A DNA stretch of 35,700 nucleotides from Candidatus Saccharimonadota bacterium (GCA_009786195.1 WQTP01000039.1:1-35700); one strand, 5' to 3'; shown: positions 15,544 to 24,678, counted from the first letter of the stretch. Program-made: numbers and translations. The notes: generated by a model not told the origin, from the sequence alone.

Positions 15544-16592
15544 TAATAGAGATCATATTTGTAGACCCAACAGGCGTCCACTTGAAAATCACTAGTGGGA
15601 CAGGAGTAATATAAATTGACCACGTCGCCAGTTTTGAGCGGCGGCAACTTCTCATCTAGTTTGGGTACAAATTCACTGGTCAAAGTAACATCACGGGAGT
15701 TGATGTTGGTTGTGTTGGTGGGTAAGTTGTCACCGACGATGACGAAGTTTTTTGGCCAACCAGCAGTTGTCTTAAAGACAAGGCTGCGGCTGTCGTATAA
15801 CTCAATATATGCCACATCGTATTTTTCGACAACATTAACTTCAATAGTAAGGTCGCCAGTTGTCCTGAAGTTTGATGTTTGCACTTGCGTCCACAGCATA
15901 TCTCCGGTGCTATCTTTAGTTATTCTATTCCCAGCCAAAGTAATTCTTTCCAATTTGATGCCGTTTGAACGAGCATACAATTTCAAAGTAGCGGCAACCC
16001 CCCCAGCCCAATTATCTGTTCGATACTGCGCTAAAGTGGCTAAACCATTGAAAATAAATTCGTCCGAAACGTCCCTGTCGTAGGCCGGGCGGGAGAGCGT
16101 CCCGTTAGACCAGATATCGTTAAACTGAAAAACCAATTGGTCGCTGGAATCATAAATAGACACGTCGATGCTAACGTCATATTTATCTACTGTAACTTTA
16201 TATTTTGATTCATCAACATTAACGACCACATTAAAAGAAAGTCGATTTTCCGACACATCAATACTGCTTGTTTGTAAACTAATACGTTTGACACCGCGCA
16301 GTTTATTATAAGCAAAATGTTCAATAATAATCTGTATATTGTTAACATCATTTAATCTCCAATCAGTGTCCAGCAGTTTAGAGAAACCTAACATCTCTGG
16401 TCCCAGAATTGGTCCACCACCAGTATCGCCATAAGATACACTCTCTCCCGAAGCTGGATCTGTGCCAAGATATTTGTCACCCTTGGGCCAAACTAATACG
16501 GCCGCTATTATCAATACCGCAAAAATAACAAACACCACGACGATAGCCAACAAGGGATTTTCACGAAACGCTACGGATGCCTTTTTAAACAT
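15540..16592 (-). CDS. Membrane-anchored extracytoplasmic protein of the hydrolase operon, unknown function
   Basis: I do not recognise this 350-residue protein. It has a short cytoplasmic N-terminus, one transmembrane helix (about 14-35, LLAIVVVFVIFAVLIIAAVLVW) and a beta-rich exported region with no clear catalytic motif. A repeated theme of VNVDESKYKVTVDKYDVSIDV and a later similar stretch (ITKDSTGDMLWTQV, then VNVVEKYDVAYIELYDS) suggests two related domains. The ribosome site AGGAG overlaps the stop of the upstream gene and lies 7 nt before ATG 16592, so it is the last gene of the CHAP-protein operon. A VirB8/VirB10-like structural role in the T4SS is possible, but nothing in the sequence proves it. 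Confidence 0.75.
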   Translation of the reverse strand: MFKKASVAFRENPLLAIVVVFVIFAVLIIAAVLVWPKGDKYLGTDPASGESVSYGDTGGGPILGPEMLGFSKLLDTDWRLNDVNNIQIIIEHFAYNKLRGVKRISLQTSSIDVSENRLSFNVVVNVDESKYKVTVDKYDVSIDVSIYDSSDQLVFQFNDIWSNGTLSRPAYDRDVSDEFIFNGLATLAQYRTDNWAGGVAATLKLYARSNGIKLERITLAGNRITKDSTGDMLWTQVQTSNFRTTGDLTIEVNVVEKYDVAYIELYDSRSLVFKTTAGWPKNFVIVGDNLPTNTTNINSRDVTLTSEFVPKLDEKLPPLKTGDVVNLYYSCPTSDFQVDACWVYKYDLYY

Positions 16593-16602
16593 TGTTGTTC
16601 TC

Positions 16603-17886
16603 CTATGGACTTATTATAATATAACTCATTAATCGACTCATCAGAATATCTGGACTCACAGCTCCCTTACCATTACTACTGGACGTAAGGGTGGTCTTGC
16701 TCGTGTTTGAAGACGAACCGTTTGGATCAGCAATAAGCCAGTTACCGCTAGCATCTATACCCATGAACGCTAAAAAGTGTCCTACCTGGGAATATCCATA
16801 ATCGCCGCCCGCCACGACTCGCTTGCCTGTCTTTAGAGCATCGATAATCGCTTCTCTGTCACTTTCACTGTTACTATGTACTCTGTCGCTGGCTGTGACA
16901 TTATAAAAACTTGCAATATTCTTGAAAGGAGCAAGAGTACCATCTGTCGTGCAATGATAAATATTAGCCGCATTCATTTCATCATTAACAGTTTTTGGCG
17001 TGACCTGTTTACCTGTCAAACTAGTAATAATAATAGCCATCGCAGTCATCCCGCAACCAGAATGATGAATATCACCATTACCGCAAAAAGTATCTCCTCC
17101 CCATCTATCATCCCACTGAGAGAACACTTCGTATTGATCAAGGGCGGTAATCACGCCCGGTCCACCACTACCAGAATCAGAACAACTGTCGCCACCACCA
17201 CTAAACCCACCATTCCAACCAATCTCATTAATATAGGCTGTCAAAGAATCAACTGACTGTTTCATCCCCTCAATGGAGCCGTAACCTGCGCCGTTGATAT
17301 TTCCCTGAACCCAAGTCGGGCCGATTTTTTCGAGATATTCTTTCGGGTCGGCGATGCCAATAGCTTGGTCATGATAACCGTTAGTTAATGTTTTACCATA
17401 TTGGTCGAAACCTTCACCTAAATTCTTTCCCTGTATGCTCGCTCCACCCGCGCCTGTTCCTGGGGGGCAACCATTTCCCCAAAAATTATTTGCACCACAA
17501 ATAGAGGTAGGATCTTCGTAGCGCATTTGGACCAAAACAGCTATATATGGCACATTGTATTTATTGCCCATGCGAACCGCTAACTCACCATAATTATCGA
17601 GCAACCGCTGCATCGTTTCTTTATCACCATCGCCCCATCTGGCAGATAATTCACTCGGGTTGCCGTTAAAGAAGGATAACTCGGCATTTTTCGCACTCAT
17701 AATGTCAGTGCTACCGTCACTACCTGAACTACCACCCGCACCACACTCAACGCCAACGTTATAGTTTCTAATTCCAGCGCTAAAAATTGTCTTTTGATCT
17801 CGACTACTGGCCTGAACGTTTGTTGATAGCATCAATATGGCGAACAATGAAAACGCGCCGATGATTATCAAACTTTTCTTTTTCAT
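16603..17886 (-). CDS. Secreted bifunctional wall hydrolase: glucosaminidase-like + C39-like peptidase
   Basis: A 427-residue exported protein with a signal peptide (MKKKSLIIIGAFSLFAILML, likely cleaved after VQA, residue 26). Residues about 95-225 resemble the glucosaminidase/lysozyme-like fold (MGNKYNVPYIAVLVQMRYE, NNFWGNGCP, YLEKIGPTWVQG). A Gly/Ser-rich linker leads to a C39-like papain-fold peptidase (about 252-395) with candidate catalytic Cys278 in SGCGMTAMA, His370 in GHFLAF and Asp387 in ADPNG. It should cleave both glycan strands and peptides. It follows the 180-aa gene with an ATGA overlap, in an operon with the CHAP membrane protein. The context suggests a VirB1-like role, opening the envelope for the T4SS or attacking a host cell wall. 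Confidence 0.82.
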   Translation of the reverse strand: MKKKSLIIIGAFSLFAILMLSTNVQASSRDQKTIFSAGIRNYNVGVECGAGGSSGSDGSTDIMSAKNAELSFFNGNPSELSARWGDGDKETMQRLLDNYGELAVRMGNKYNVPYIAVLVQMRYEDPTSICGANNFWGNGCPPGTGAGGASIQGKNLGEGFDQYGKTLTNGYHDQAIGIADPKEYLEKIGPTWVQGNINGAGYGSIEGMKQSVDSLTAYINEIGWNGGFSGGGDSCSDSGSGGPGVITALDQYEVFSQWDDRWGGDTFCGNGDIHHSGCGMTAMAIIITSLTGKQVTPKTVNDEMNAANIYHCTTDGTLAPFKNIASFYNVTASDRVHSNSESDREAIIDALKTGKRVVAGGDYGYSQVGHFLAFMGIDASGNWLIADPNGSSSNTSKTTLTSSSNGKGAVSPDILMSRLMSYIIISP

Positions 17887-18425
17887 CCGCCCGACTCCGT
17901 TTTCATCCTATCTGTGCATTTGAAATAATCATAAATCAATTCGTCTTGTTCTGGACACAAAACCAACGTGGTGTAATCAACTAACCCGGTTATTTCGGGG
18001 GGCAACGGCGAATAATAATCATTAATACGATAAGATTGTTGAAGATTCGAAATATCAACAATAAAAGTTGTGAAATAGATTTGTTTTGCTTGATCATAAG
18101 TAGTTTGTTCATATGAACCTTCACGAATCATCGCGCTGGTGGCAGATGGTATCCATGATAAATTTCCTTTAACAGTCCAGTACAGATTACTCTCAATATC
18201 TGCTTGCCTAGTGTTAGACAAATTTTTGACGTAGTTGCTGTAATTATTGATAGCTATAGTTTGCACTTCGGTAGTAGTAGTTGGCGGCGGCGGAGTATCT
18301 TCTGATGATCTTGATAACCGAGGCCACAACGATAATACCACCAAAACCACCATCACCAAGAAACCCACCAATGCAATCACTAGGGTTTGGTGTCGTTTGA
18401 TGATTTGAGTAATCTTGTTCAACAT
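17883..18425 (-). CDS. Single-TM membrane protein of the hydrolase operon, unknown
   Basis: A 180-residue protein with one N-terminal transmembrane helix (TLVIALVGFLVMVVLVVLSLWP, about 14-36), a Pro/Thr-rich stalk (TPPPPTTTTEV) and an extracytoplasmic domain of about 120 residues. The size and bitopic layout recall VirB8-type T4SS assembly factors, but I cannot see family motifs. Ribosome site AGGA lies about 8 nt before ATG 18425. It is 12 nt after the 1097-aa CHAP protein and overlaps the hydrolase gene by 4 nt, so the three are certainly co-translated. Function unassigned. Confidence 0.75.
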   Translation of the reverse strand: MLNKITQIIKRHQTLVIALVGFLVMVVLVVLSLWPRLSRSSEDTPPPPTTTTEVQTIAINNYSNYVKNLSNTRQADIESNLYWTVKGNLSWIPSATSAMIREGSYEQTTYDQAKQIYFTTFIVDISNLQQSYRINDYYSPLPPEITGLVDYTTLVLCPEQDELIYDYFKCTDRMKTESGG

Positions 18426-18437
18426 ATCTATATCCTA

Positions 18438-21400
18438 TTATTTCAAGTGATCCCCAATATAAACAAAATCCATTTTACCCTTCCACTGATCGGCCGTCAG
18501 AGTATTCATAGCCGACCAAGAGCCATTTTTCGGGAAACCGAACCCAGCTCCAGTCTCTAGTATAGTTATATTATCACCATCGACTGATAAAACTAGACCG
18601 GTATGACCGCATTTTTCATTACCGCAATAAGAAACGGAGTTGTATTGAGTAGTGCTAAATATGGCCAAAGCTCGCGGAGTACTAGATAACTCTAGCCCAG
18701 AATTATTACTTACGAGATTTTTCGCCACATCCCTACCATCGCCACCGCCATATGTAAGGTCCGTATACAGGTCTATAAACCAGGCTGGAATAGTAGTGCA
18801 ACCATTGATATTAACTCTAAACGTGTAATTGTTGCTACTTCGTGTATACGTTCCTCCGAGAGCATCAAAAGCTGCTTTAATTCCTTGAGTGCTGTACTCA
18901 CCTAAATTATCGTCTTGTTGTGATGTGGAACTAGTGCTGCCAGTGGAGATGAACTCGAGCTCCCGAGCGATCTGCTGTTCGATTTCTTTGTCCTCAGGGC
19001 TATCACTAGCGCTGTACCAGGCGTAACCCTGTAAAATTGGATAATCCATACCAGCATATAACCCAATACGGAAATAACTATCGCGATTAATATCGGTAGT
19101 AACCCTTTCATTGCAGTGTTCTCCCTCCCATCGCCCACCTTTCATACCAACCAGCCGTGCTTCATTGGGGTCATTTGTCTCAAAAGCCCTAACGATATAA
19201 CCATCTGACTCGCTACCAATTTCATAACCTAGGCAGTATTTGGCATAGTTCCGATAAACATTATTACTATCTCCGTCGAGCAACTTCTTGACATTGTTAC
19301 TTACACGTATAATCGTACAATTACCATTATCGTCTATATCTTCAACACCACAGCCATAAAAATTAACATCCCAGTCGTAACTGAAATCACCAGTTATCGT
19401 CGCCATTTGATCCTGGCTCATCTCTATGGTTGGTGCGTTGATATCAGAAATGCTTGCGACAGCTGCTAGTGCCTGAGTTGATCTGTTATTGAACAATCCA
19501 CCTAAAACGAAGTTTGGCACAGCACCAACCAACTTAGCAAAATTGGCAAAATAGTCCTGAATGCCGGATGGCATCGTGTTAATTTTAGCGCTGTTAACAA
19601 CTCGAGCAATAGTTGAACGGTAATCCGATGCATCAAATAACCGCTCAGCTAACGGTCGTGATGTCCACTCGTGCTCTAACCACTCCTGGGCTGCTAATTG
19701 ATTCTCGTAGGCTTGGCTTGGAGATAATTCACCCGCACCCGATGAAGCAAACGAAGTCATCGCATTATGCTTGCCGAAATAAAATGCAGTGTTGGCATTC
19801 TGCCCGTGATCATAAGCATATTTATCGTAAGCTATCCCTTGGCCAATTTGGAAGGCCCACGCCATGAGGCTGGCCATCGCATCAGCAGCGCCAAGAACAT
19901 TAAATTTCAATATAACAGTCGTAATTAAACCAACAGGGTCGAGGCTGCCAACCACGTCCATCAAAAACTGAGCAGCATCATTGCAAAACACAAACGATAA
20001 TCCATTAAAAAGACCACCTGCACCCACTGAGTTTAACCACGTTAGTAATTCAGCCGCCCAGCCACCAGCTTCCTTGTACATGTTTTTTACCTGATCGGGA
20101 GTATTGTCGGCAATAACCACCCCATTAATAGTTTCCTGGTATTTTGAGCTGTCTGTCCAGCTTGATTCTCGATATGAATTTACCTTAGTAATATTAAAGT
20201 TGTCGTCAACTTCATAATCGTCTGGTATATTGTTGCTATATAAAAATTCACCACGCAGTACACCTAGAACATCGAAATCAATAGCATCACCATCTAAACC
20301 CATAAAAGATGCTTGAATCTGCCCCCAGGTGCTAAGGGGCTCTTGATATATCGATGTCCCAGTTTGCTCTAGGCCAAGCATATTTTGTTTATGGGCATCT
20401 CCCGCAGCCTGTATCGAACAAAGACCGATCATTATAACACCCGCTATAGCAGCACCAGCACCAGCGATTTTTAACGCCTTGGTTATTTTGAGCCGGGTCT
20501 TTCCAGCCTTAGCCTCGGCAGCGTGTAGTTCTGCTTCTGCTATCTGATTTGTCGCCTCAGGCGTTTCTATTGAATTACCGTCGTCGCCGACGACTTTCTC
20601 TGCCCCCATATTATTTTTTGCTTGTTTTGTTCGTCCTATTTCACGAGTTATAATAAAGTCCTCAATCTTATCAAGTCCTAATCCCTTTAATTTCTCAATC
20701 GGGTGAAACCACGAATACGAGCCCAACATTTTACTGACCTTTCTAACCTTTATTTCTGTTCCCAGTACACTACCACCCGATGCCCTACCCGACGTTCGTA
20801 GTGCATTCAGCAGCTCTTTATGTGATAACCGTCGTCCGTTTGTCGATATTTTACCACTAGGGGAAATATCCACTATTTCATTAAGGCCGTAACTTTTGAG
20901 AGTGGACTCTATTTGTGGTTTGACTTGATTCTCAAAATTCCACTGAGCCTGAGTTCTTTCTGGACCAGCAGGCAACTCTTCGTAATTTACCAACTTCCAA
21001 TTATCGTCACCAATGAGTGTCGCGTAATTAATTTCAATGCTTTCGAATGTGCCAAAAACGTTACTTGACTTGATGGTAATACCCGCGTCGGCAAGTTTAT
21101 TAACGTAGTTCTTCCCTACCATCTGGCCAAAAGCGCCAACGCGACTGGTTTGGAAATGATCATGCACCGCTGTACTAACAGCTGATCTAGCTGCTACGGT
21201 GGCCGATCGTACCACATTTCGCATTGTCCTAGCTCCAGTTACTAACTCATGCACTGTCTGCGTGGTGTCCTTTAGCCAATTAGCCATTTGCCCAAACTCA
21301 GCAACAGCGATAGCCGGTAGCATGAAGATTGACATACCACCAGCAACTACGATACCGATTAACCAACCGATTATGCCCTTTTTGTGGCGAGCAAAGAAAC

Positions 21401-21731
21401 CAGATTGTTTATTCTGCGATGCAGCAATAGCAGCGTCGCGTTTTTCAATCATATTGGTTAGCCAATCTAACTGTTTACCTTCACGCTCTTGTTTAGCAAT
21501 ATCTCTGGGCGATTTTTCTTTATCACTTTCCCCACCAGCGCTCTTTTCAGCTTTACCAAGAGCACCTCGGAGGTTATCGAATTTATCGTAATTATCACCT
21601 AACAAATCACGATACAGCTCCTCGCGGTTAGCGGGAGCTTTACTGCGCGTATCAGAATAATCGCGAGGACTAGAATAATCTGGTGCTTCATCACCCCTAT
21701 CGTCTGAACTATACTGACCACCCCACGCCAT
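18438..21731 (-). CDS. Large T4SS-associated membrane protein with C-terminal CHAP domain
   Basis: A 1097-residue protein. Residues 1-115 are charged and low-complexity, likely cytoplasmic. Hydrophobic segments lie at about 116-145, 420-447 (IAGAGAAIAGVIMIGLCSIQAA) and within 560-640. The last 120 residues form a CHAP amidase/endopeptidase domain with candidate Cys978 (GCTTIPAWFIDL), His1043 (CGHTGLVLSV) and Glu1059 (ITILE). This joins a membrane channel-like or scaffold body to a peptidoglycan-cutting end. It is the first gene of a four-gene operon with a clear promoter (21759-21787). The T4SS link is inferred from the neighbouring VirB4, VirB6-like and pilin genes. The unusual size and layout do not match a named VirB component I know. 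Confidence 0.8.
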   Translation of the reverse strand: MAWGGQYSSDDRGDEAPDYSSPRDYSDTRSKAPANREELYRDLLGDNYDKFDNLRGALGKAEKSAGGESDKEKSPRDIAKQEREGKQLDWLTNMIEKRDAAIAASQNKQSGFFARHKKGIIGWLIGIVVAGGMSIFMLPAIAVAEFGQMANWLKDTTQTVHELVTGARTMRNVVRSATVAARSAVSTAVHDHFQTSRVGAFGQMVGKNYVNKLADAGITIKSSNVFGTFESIEINYATLIGDDNWKLVNYEELPAGPERTQAQWNFENQVKPQIESTLKSYGLNEIVDISPSGKISTNGRRLSHKELLNALRTSGRASGGSVLGTEIKVRKVSKMLGSYSWFHPIEKLKGLGLDKIEDFIITREIGRTKQAKNNMGAEKVVGDDGNSIETPEATNQIAEAELHAAEAKAGKTRLKITKALKIAGAGAAIAGVIMIGLCSIQAAGDAHKQNMLGLEQTGTSIYQEPLSTWGQIQASFMGLDGDAIDFDVLGVLRGEFLYSNNIPDDYEVDDNFNITKVNSYRESSWTDSSKYQETINGVVIADNTPDQVKNMYKEAGGWAAELLTWLNSVGAGGLFNGLSFVFCNDAAQFLMDVVGSLDPVGLITTVILKFNVLGAADAMASLMAWAFQIGQGIAYDKYAYDHGQNANTAFYFGKHNAMTSFASSGAGELSPSQAYENQLAAQEWLEHEWTSRPLAERLFDASDYRSTIARVVNSAKINTMPSGIQDYFANFAKLVGAVPNFVLGGLFNNRSTQALAAVASISDINAPTIEMSQDQMATITGDFSYDWDVNFYGCGVEDIDDNGNCTIIRVSNNVKKLLDGDSNNVYRNYAKYCLGYEIGSESDGYIVRAFETNDPNEARLVGMKGGRWEGEHCNERVTTDINRDSYFRIGLYAGMDYPILQGYAWYSASDSPEDKEIEQQIARELEFISTGSTSSTSQQDDNLGEYSTQGIKAAFDALGGTYTRSSNNYTFRVNINGCTTIPAWFIDLYTDLTYGGGDGRDVAKNLVSNNSGLELSSTPRALAIFSTTQYNSVSYCGNEKCGHTGLVLSVDGDNITILETGAGFGFPKNGSWSAMNTLTADQWKGKMDFVYIGDHLK

Positions 21732-21740
21732 TTAGGCTAT

Positions 21741-21774
21741 CCTCTTAATCACTTTGATATTATAGCATAAGAGG
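21741..21774. repeat. Inverted repeat around the CHAP-operon -10 box
   Basis: CCTCTTA (21741-21747) and TAAGAGG (21768-21774) flank the -10 hexamer with a 20-nt gap. There is no U-tract, so an operator is more likely than a terminator; it could also be chance. Confidence 0.3.
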
Positions 21775-21787
21775 GATTAATGAACAA
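21759..21787 (-). promoter_or_regulatory. Promoter of the CHAP/wall-hydrolase operon
   Basis: On the minus strand TTGTTC (21782-21787), 17-bp spacer, TGC-TATAAT (-10 at 21759-21764). The -10 is a perfect consensus with an extended TGn. Confidence 0.7.
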
Positions 21788-21792
21788 TAACC

Positions 21793-22341
21793 CTAGAAGC
21801 TACGCGTATCGAAAAAATTCTTATCAGTTCCCGCCTGTTTATAGAGAATGGCATAGCCATTCGGCTCATTTTCTCCAAATAGCTGTATTTCTAGTATTTC
21901 CGTTGCGCCAGAATGCCCGCTATCGCCGAGTTGCAATAAATCTCGCGCCCTCTCGATAGCTTGAGGTCCTACATACTCGACATTTGGATGGCTAGGGTTG
22001 TAATTAACTGGTTCAGGGATACGGTTATAATCAAATTCCCCACTCGCTACTGGCGGCAGATTGTCTGGTGAAGAGTCCCCTTGTGGTATCTCATCACTCG
22101 AATCCTCATTTACCACTCCCGGATTATCCACCGAATCTTCTGGCCCTATACTCGGATCTGTTCCTCCTGGTTCTGTCGCGACCGGTGTATTTCCTCCCGA
22201 TGTTGCGCCGGCTGCCTCACCACCACACCCAGACGCACCACCACTTATAGTAGCTGCAAGGACGAGAGCTAACATTGCTTCTGCCCCTCTTTTTAATAAA
22301 TTCTTTTTTTCTTTGTCTGGTTGGTTAGGATTCTTTTTCAT
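21793..22341 (-). CDS. Probable secreted lipoprotein, unknown function
   Basis: A 182-residue protein with a basic N-terminus (KKNPNQPDKEKKNLLKR), a hydrophobic stretch (AMLALVLAATISGGA) and SGC at about residue 39, which looks like a lipobox although the -3 residue is Ala rather than Leu. The mature part begins with a long acidic Gly/Ser/Pro-rich linker (about 40-100) and ends in a compact 75-residue region containing ERARDLLQLGDSGHSG and EIQLFGENEPNGYAILYKQ. I do not recognise the domain. It has its own strong promoter (22385-22413) and a ribosome site AAAGGAG before ATG 22341. It lies upstream of, and on the same strand as, the wall-hydrolase operon. Confidence 0.7.
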   Translation of the reverse strand: MKKNPNQPDKEKKNLLKRGAEAMLALVLAATISGGASGCGGEAAGATSGGNTPVATEPGGTDPSIGPEDSVDNPGVVNEDSSDEIPQGDSSPDNLPPVASGEFDYNRIPEPVNYNPSHPNVEYVGPQAIERARDLLQLGDSGHSGATEILEIQLFGENEPNGYAILYKQAGTDKNFFDTRSF

Positions 22342-22384
22342 AATGACACTTCTCCTTTCGTATCATTATTTAATCTACGTTCGG

Positions 22385-22413
22385 ATTATATCACACTTGC
22401 TAAAATAATGCAA
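22385..22413 (-). promoter_or_regulatory. Promoter of the lipoprotein gene
   Basis: Minus-strand TTGCAT (22408-22413), 17-bp spacer, perfect TATAAT (22385-22390). A degenerate copy of the same sequence lies at 25071-25099. Confidence 0.7.
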
Positions 22414-22525
22414 ATCAAATTAATATAACAGAAACACGACCGGCGCATCACTGCCCCGATCGCGGTTTAGTGTATCTATTGTAGCATACATTTTGTCCGC
22501 GAGGTAGTGGATATGGACGAGCAAC

Positions 22526-22554
22526 TTGCATTAACGCGCCATAAACGGTATAAT
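22526..22554 (+). promoter_or_regulatory. Promoter of the surface adhesin
   Basis: TTGCAT (22526-22531), 17-bp spacer, TATAAT (22549-22554). The transcript would start about 6 nt before ATG 22567. A sequence AGGAAAGG (22573-22580) lies 7 nt before GTG 22588, so that codon may be the real start. Confidence 0.65.
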
Positions 22555-22566
22555 TGATATGTATAA

Positions 22567-24399
22567 ATGGTGAGGAAAGGGATCGTGGTGAGTAGGTATT
22601 GGGGACGACAAATCAACACTCTAAAAGTCGGTAGGTGTGGTTTTTGGCGTTGCCACAGATTTATTATCCTGCTCACGATATCTGCACTAGGTATTTTTAT
22701 CGGGTATAGTTTAATCAGTTCAGGTCACATCAACGCTCTCGTTGCCGCTGATCCATCTACTATATCCACTTGTGGTGGTAATCCAGAATGTTTTGCATTT
22801 AGTATCGACACGCGTTTGACGCTCAATGGAGCGACTACTGGGACGAGCACAACTTTTGCTATACCGCTATCTGGTCAGCCAAACAACAATGCTAATCATC
22901 CACATAATTGGGTTATAAACTGGGGCGACGGAACACCCGACCAAACAAGCTCTGATACTGGCGCATCAAATGGGTTTGGCATCAGTCACAACTATGCAGC
23001 ACCAGGACAATACCAAATAACCATACGACCTAACGGAGCTGCCACGGCTGGTTGGATGAACGCATTTGGGTTTGGCAACTACACTGACCACACTGGTGCT
23101 AATGTTACAGCCAACAGGCAAATGTTTCAGTCCGTTGATGTGCCTTTTACAGATTTAATGAAAACCAAAGGATCGACCCACCGCTTTGCCTATATGTTCC
23201 TTGAAACCGTGAATAGCATCGGCATCCCAGCTAACCTATTCACTAATGTATCGACAACTGGCGATACAAATCTCAGCTATATGTTTCATTATACTTTTAG
23301 GAGCTTCGCCGTCAATTCCACCGTCGCCACTATTCCATCGGGGCTGTTCGACGGCCTAGATACCAGCAGCAGTGCAAATTTTTCTTATATGTTTTATGGT
23401 ACTTTCAGAAACTTTGCCACTAATTCCACTGCCTATACTATTCCGTCGGGGCTATTCGACGGCATAGATACGAGTAGCGGCACAACCTTGAACCGCATGT
23501 TCTACGAAACTTTTACTTCCCAGGGATCATTCCCGATTTCTACTGTTGCCACCGTCCCGCCCGACCTATTTAGCCACATCAGCACCGCGAGCGCGACCTC
23601 TGCTTCCTATATGTTTAACACCACCTTTTCGGGCTACGGCATGCGCACGGCCAACTTTTCGGTCAATGGTGCAATCGTACCGTCATTGACGCAATCTTTT
23701 TCGGCTCCTTATGTAACAAAGAACATTTCTACCAATAATATGCCCAGCACCAATCCGGTTGTCAACGCAGGCGACGTGATTGTACCAACCTACAATGACG
23801 CAATTCGTTCTATCGTTAAACCGGGAGGAACGTACTCTACCTATGATTGGTATTCAACGGACGGCACGTCTTGCGCATCCGCTACACCAACTCCGGATTG
23901 CGGTCCGCAGATTGCGCCAGTAACTTTTCCCGATGTTATCGAATGGACACCGACTGTGTCAACAGAAAAAGGCAACGTCGTGTTTTATGCTCCGCGATCG
24001 ACCAAAATAGTTACATTTGAGTCTAATGGTGGTTCATCTGTATTTGATCAAAATTTGACTGTTGGTAGTACTGTGTCAGAACCGGCCGACCCGGTTCGCA
24101 GTGGGTATGACTTTAATGGTTGGTATATAGATTCTGCGCTAACTGTACTTTGGGATTTCACATATGATACTGTCGTAGATGATACGATATTATATGCGGG
24201 ATGGCTTGTTGTTGCACCCCCACTACCAACCGATCCAAACACTCCAGGCATCCCAGACGTGCCGAATACTGGAGTCGGTCAAACAGAACATGATTTTGTA
24301 GTGATAGCTGGTATCGTTCTCAGCGTCATCGCGGTCTTGCTCAGCCTAATTACTGTCCAGAGTTTAGCACGTTTGGTCGGGAAAATCGATGCGAGTTGA
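22567..24399 (+). CDS. Surface adhesin: PKD-like, YMF repeats, InlB B-repeat, PNTG-TM tail
   Basis: A 610-residue exported protein. An N-terminal hydrophobic signal/anchor lies at about 33-55. A PKD-like domain follows (WVINWGDGTPDQT ... HNYAAPGQYQITI, about 110-160). Five copies of a repeat with YMF/RMF and TF motifs (ATGs of the Met codons at 23194, 23281, 23389, 23497, 23611) resemble BspA/DUF285 proteins. A Listeria-Bacteroides InlB-type repeat occupies about 480-548 (VTFESNGG, PVRSGYDFNGWY, TILYAGW). The end is VPNTG (about 565), a 22-residue helix and ARLVGK, a sortase-like layout although VPNTG departs from LPXTG. Likely role: contact with the host cell surface. Start ambiguous between ATG 22567 and GTG 22588. 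Confidence 0.82.
   Translation: MVRKGIVVSRYWGRQINTLKVGRCGFWRCHRFIILLTISALGIFIGYSLISSGHINALVAADPSTISTCGGNPECFAFSIDTRLTLNGATTGTSTTFAIPLSGQPNNNANHPHNWVINWGDGTPDQTSSDTGASNGFGISHNYAAPGQYQITIRPNGAATAGWMNAFGFGNYTDHTGANVTANRQMFQSVDVPFTDLMKTKGSTHRFAYMFLETVNSIGIPANLFTNVSTTGDTNLSYMFHYTFRSFAVNSTVATIPSGLFDGLDTSSSANFSYMFYGTFRNFATNSTAYTIPSGLFDGIDTSSGTTLNRMFYETFTSQGSFPISTVATVPPDLFSHISTASATSASYMFNTTFSGYGMRTANFSVNGAIVPSLTQSFSAPYVTKNISTNNMPSTNPVVNAGDVIVPTYNDAIRSIVKPGGTYSTYDWYSTDGTSCASATPTPDCGPQIAPVTFPDVIEWTPTVSTEKGNVVFYAPRSTKIVTFESNGGSSVFDQNLTVGSTVSEPADPVRSGYDFNGWYIDSALTVLWDFTYDTVVDDTILYAGWLVVAPPLPTDPNTPGIPDVPNTGVGQTEHDFVVIAGIVLSVIAVLLSLITVQSLARLVGKIDAS
23194..23660 (+). repeat. Tandem YMF repeats inside the adhesin gene
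   Basis: The second, third and fourth copies are exactly 108 nt (36 codons) apart and still similar in DNA sequence (for example the two IPSGLFDG-DTSS stretches near 23333 and 23441), so the array could expand or contract by recombination. Outer copies are more diverged (spacings 87 and 114 nt). Confidence 0.7.
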
Positions 24400-24411
24400 C
24401 GCACGGGGTGG

Positions 24412-24678
24412 TTATGAATAAACTTCGCGACGATGCGCGACAGTTATTAGCTCAAGGACTAGCTTGTCGTCGATTATCTCTACTAGTAGTCGATAGTCGC
24501 CAATTCGATAGCGCCAGTATTGCCTCAGAGTATGTTTGAGTTGCTTGCCGTGCGAGCGCGGGTCGTCTGTCCCCTCTAAATTATCGGCAATCCATTGGAT
24601 GACGCGCTTGGCATTTACGCGGCCGATTTTACGCAGATCCTTTTCAAATCTAGCTGTCGGGACAATTTTATATGTCAT
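24412..24678 (-). CDS. RelE-family toxin of a type II toxin-antitoxin pair
   Basis: An 88-residue protein beginning MTYKIVPTARFEKDLRKI with a C-terminal YRIGDYRLLVEI-DKLVLELITVAHRREVY, the standard RelE/ParE-superfamily pattern; RelE enzymes cut mRNA on the ribosome. The frame is open further upstream, but ATG 24678 is the start expected by homology and by its 11-nt overlap with the antitoxin gene. The basic residues in the central helix (R.YWRYRIG) fit the RelE active-site region. It lies 12 nt beyond the stop of the convergent adhesin gene. Confidence 0.88.
   Translation of the reverse strand: MTYKIVPTARFEKDLRKIGRVNAKRVIQWIADNLEGTDDPRSHGKQLKHTLRQYWRYRIGDYRLLVEIIDDKLVLELITVAHRREVYS

Noticed and set aside
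22414-22490. Possible minus-strand small RNA: TGC-TACAAT followed by a GC-rich hairpin (about 22437-22462)
   Set aside because: The stem has a mismatch and a G-T pair, there is no U-tract, and the -35 box is poor; not enough to call an RNA gene.
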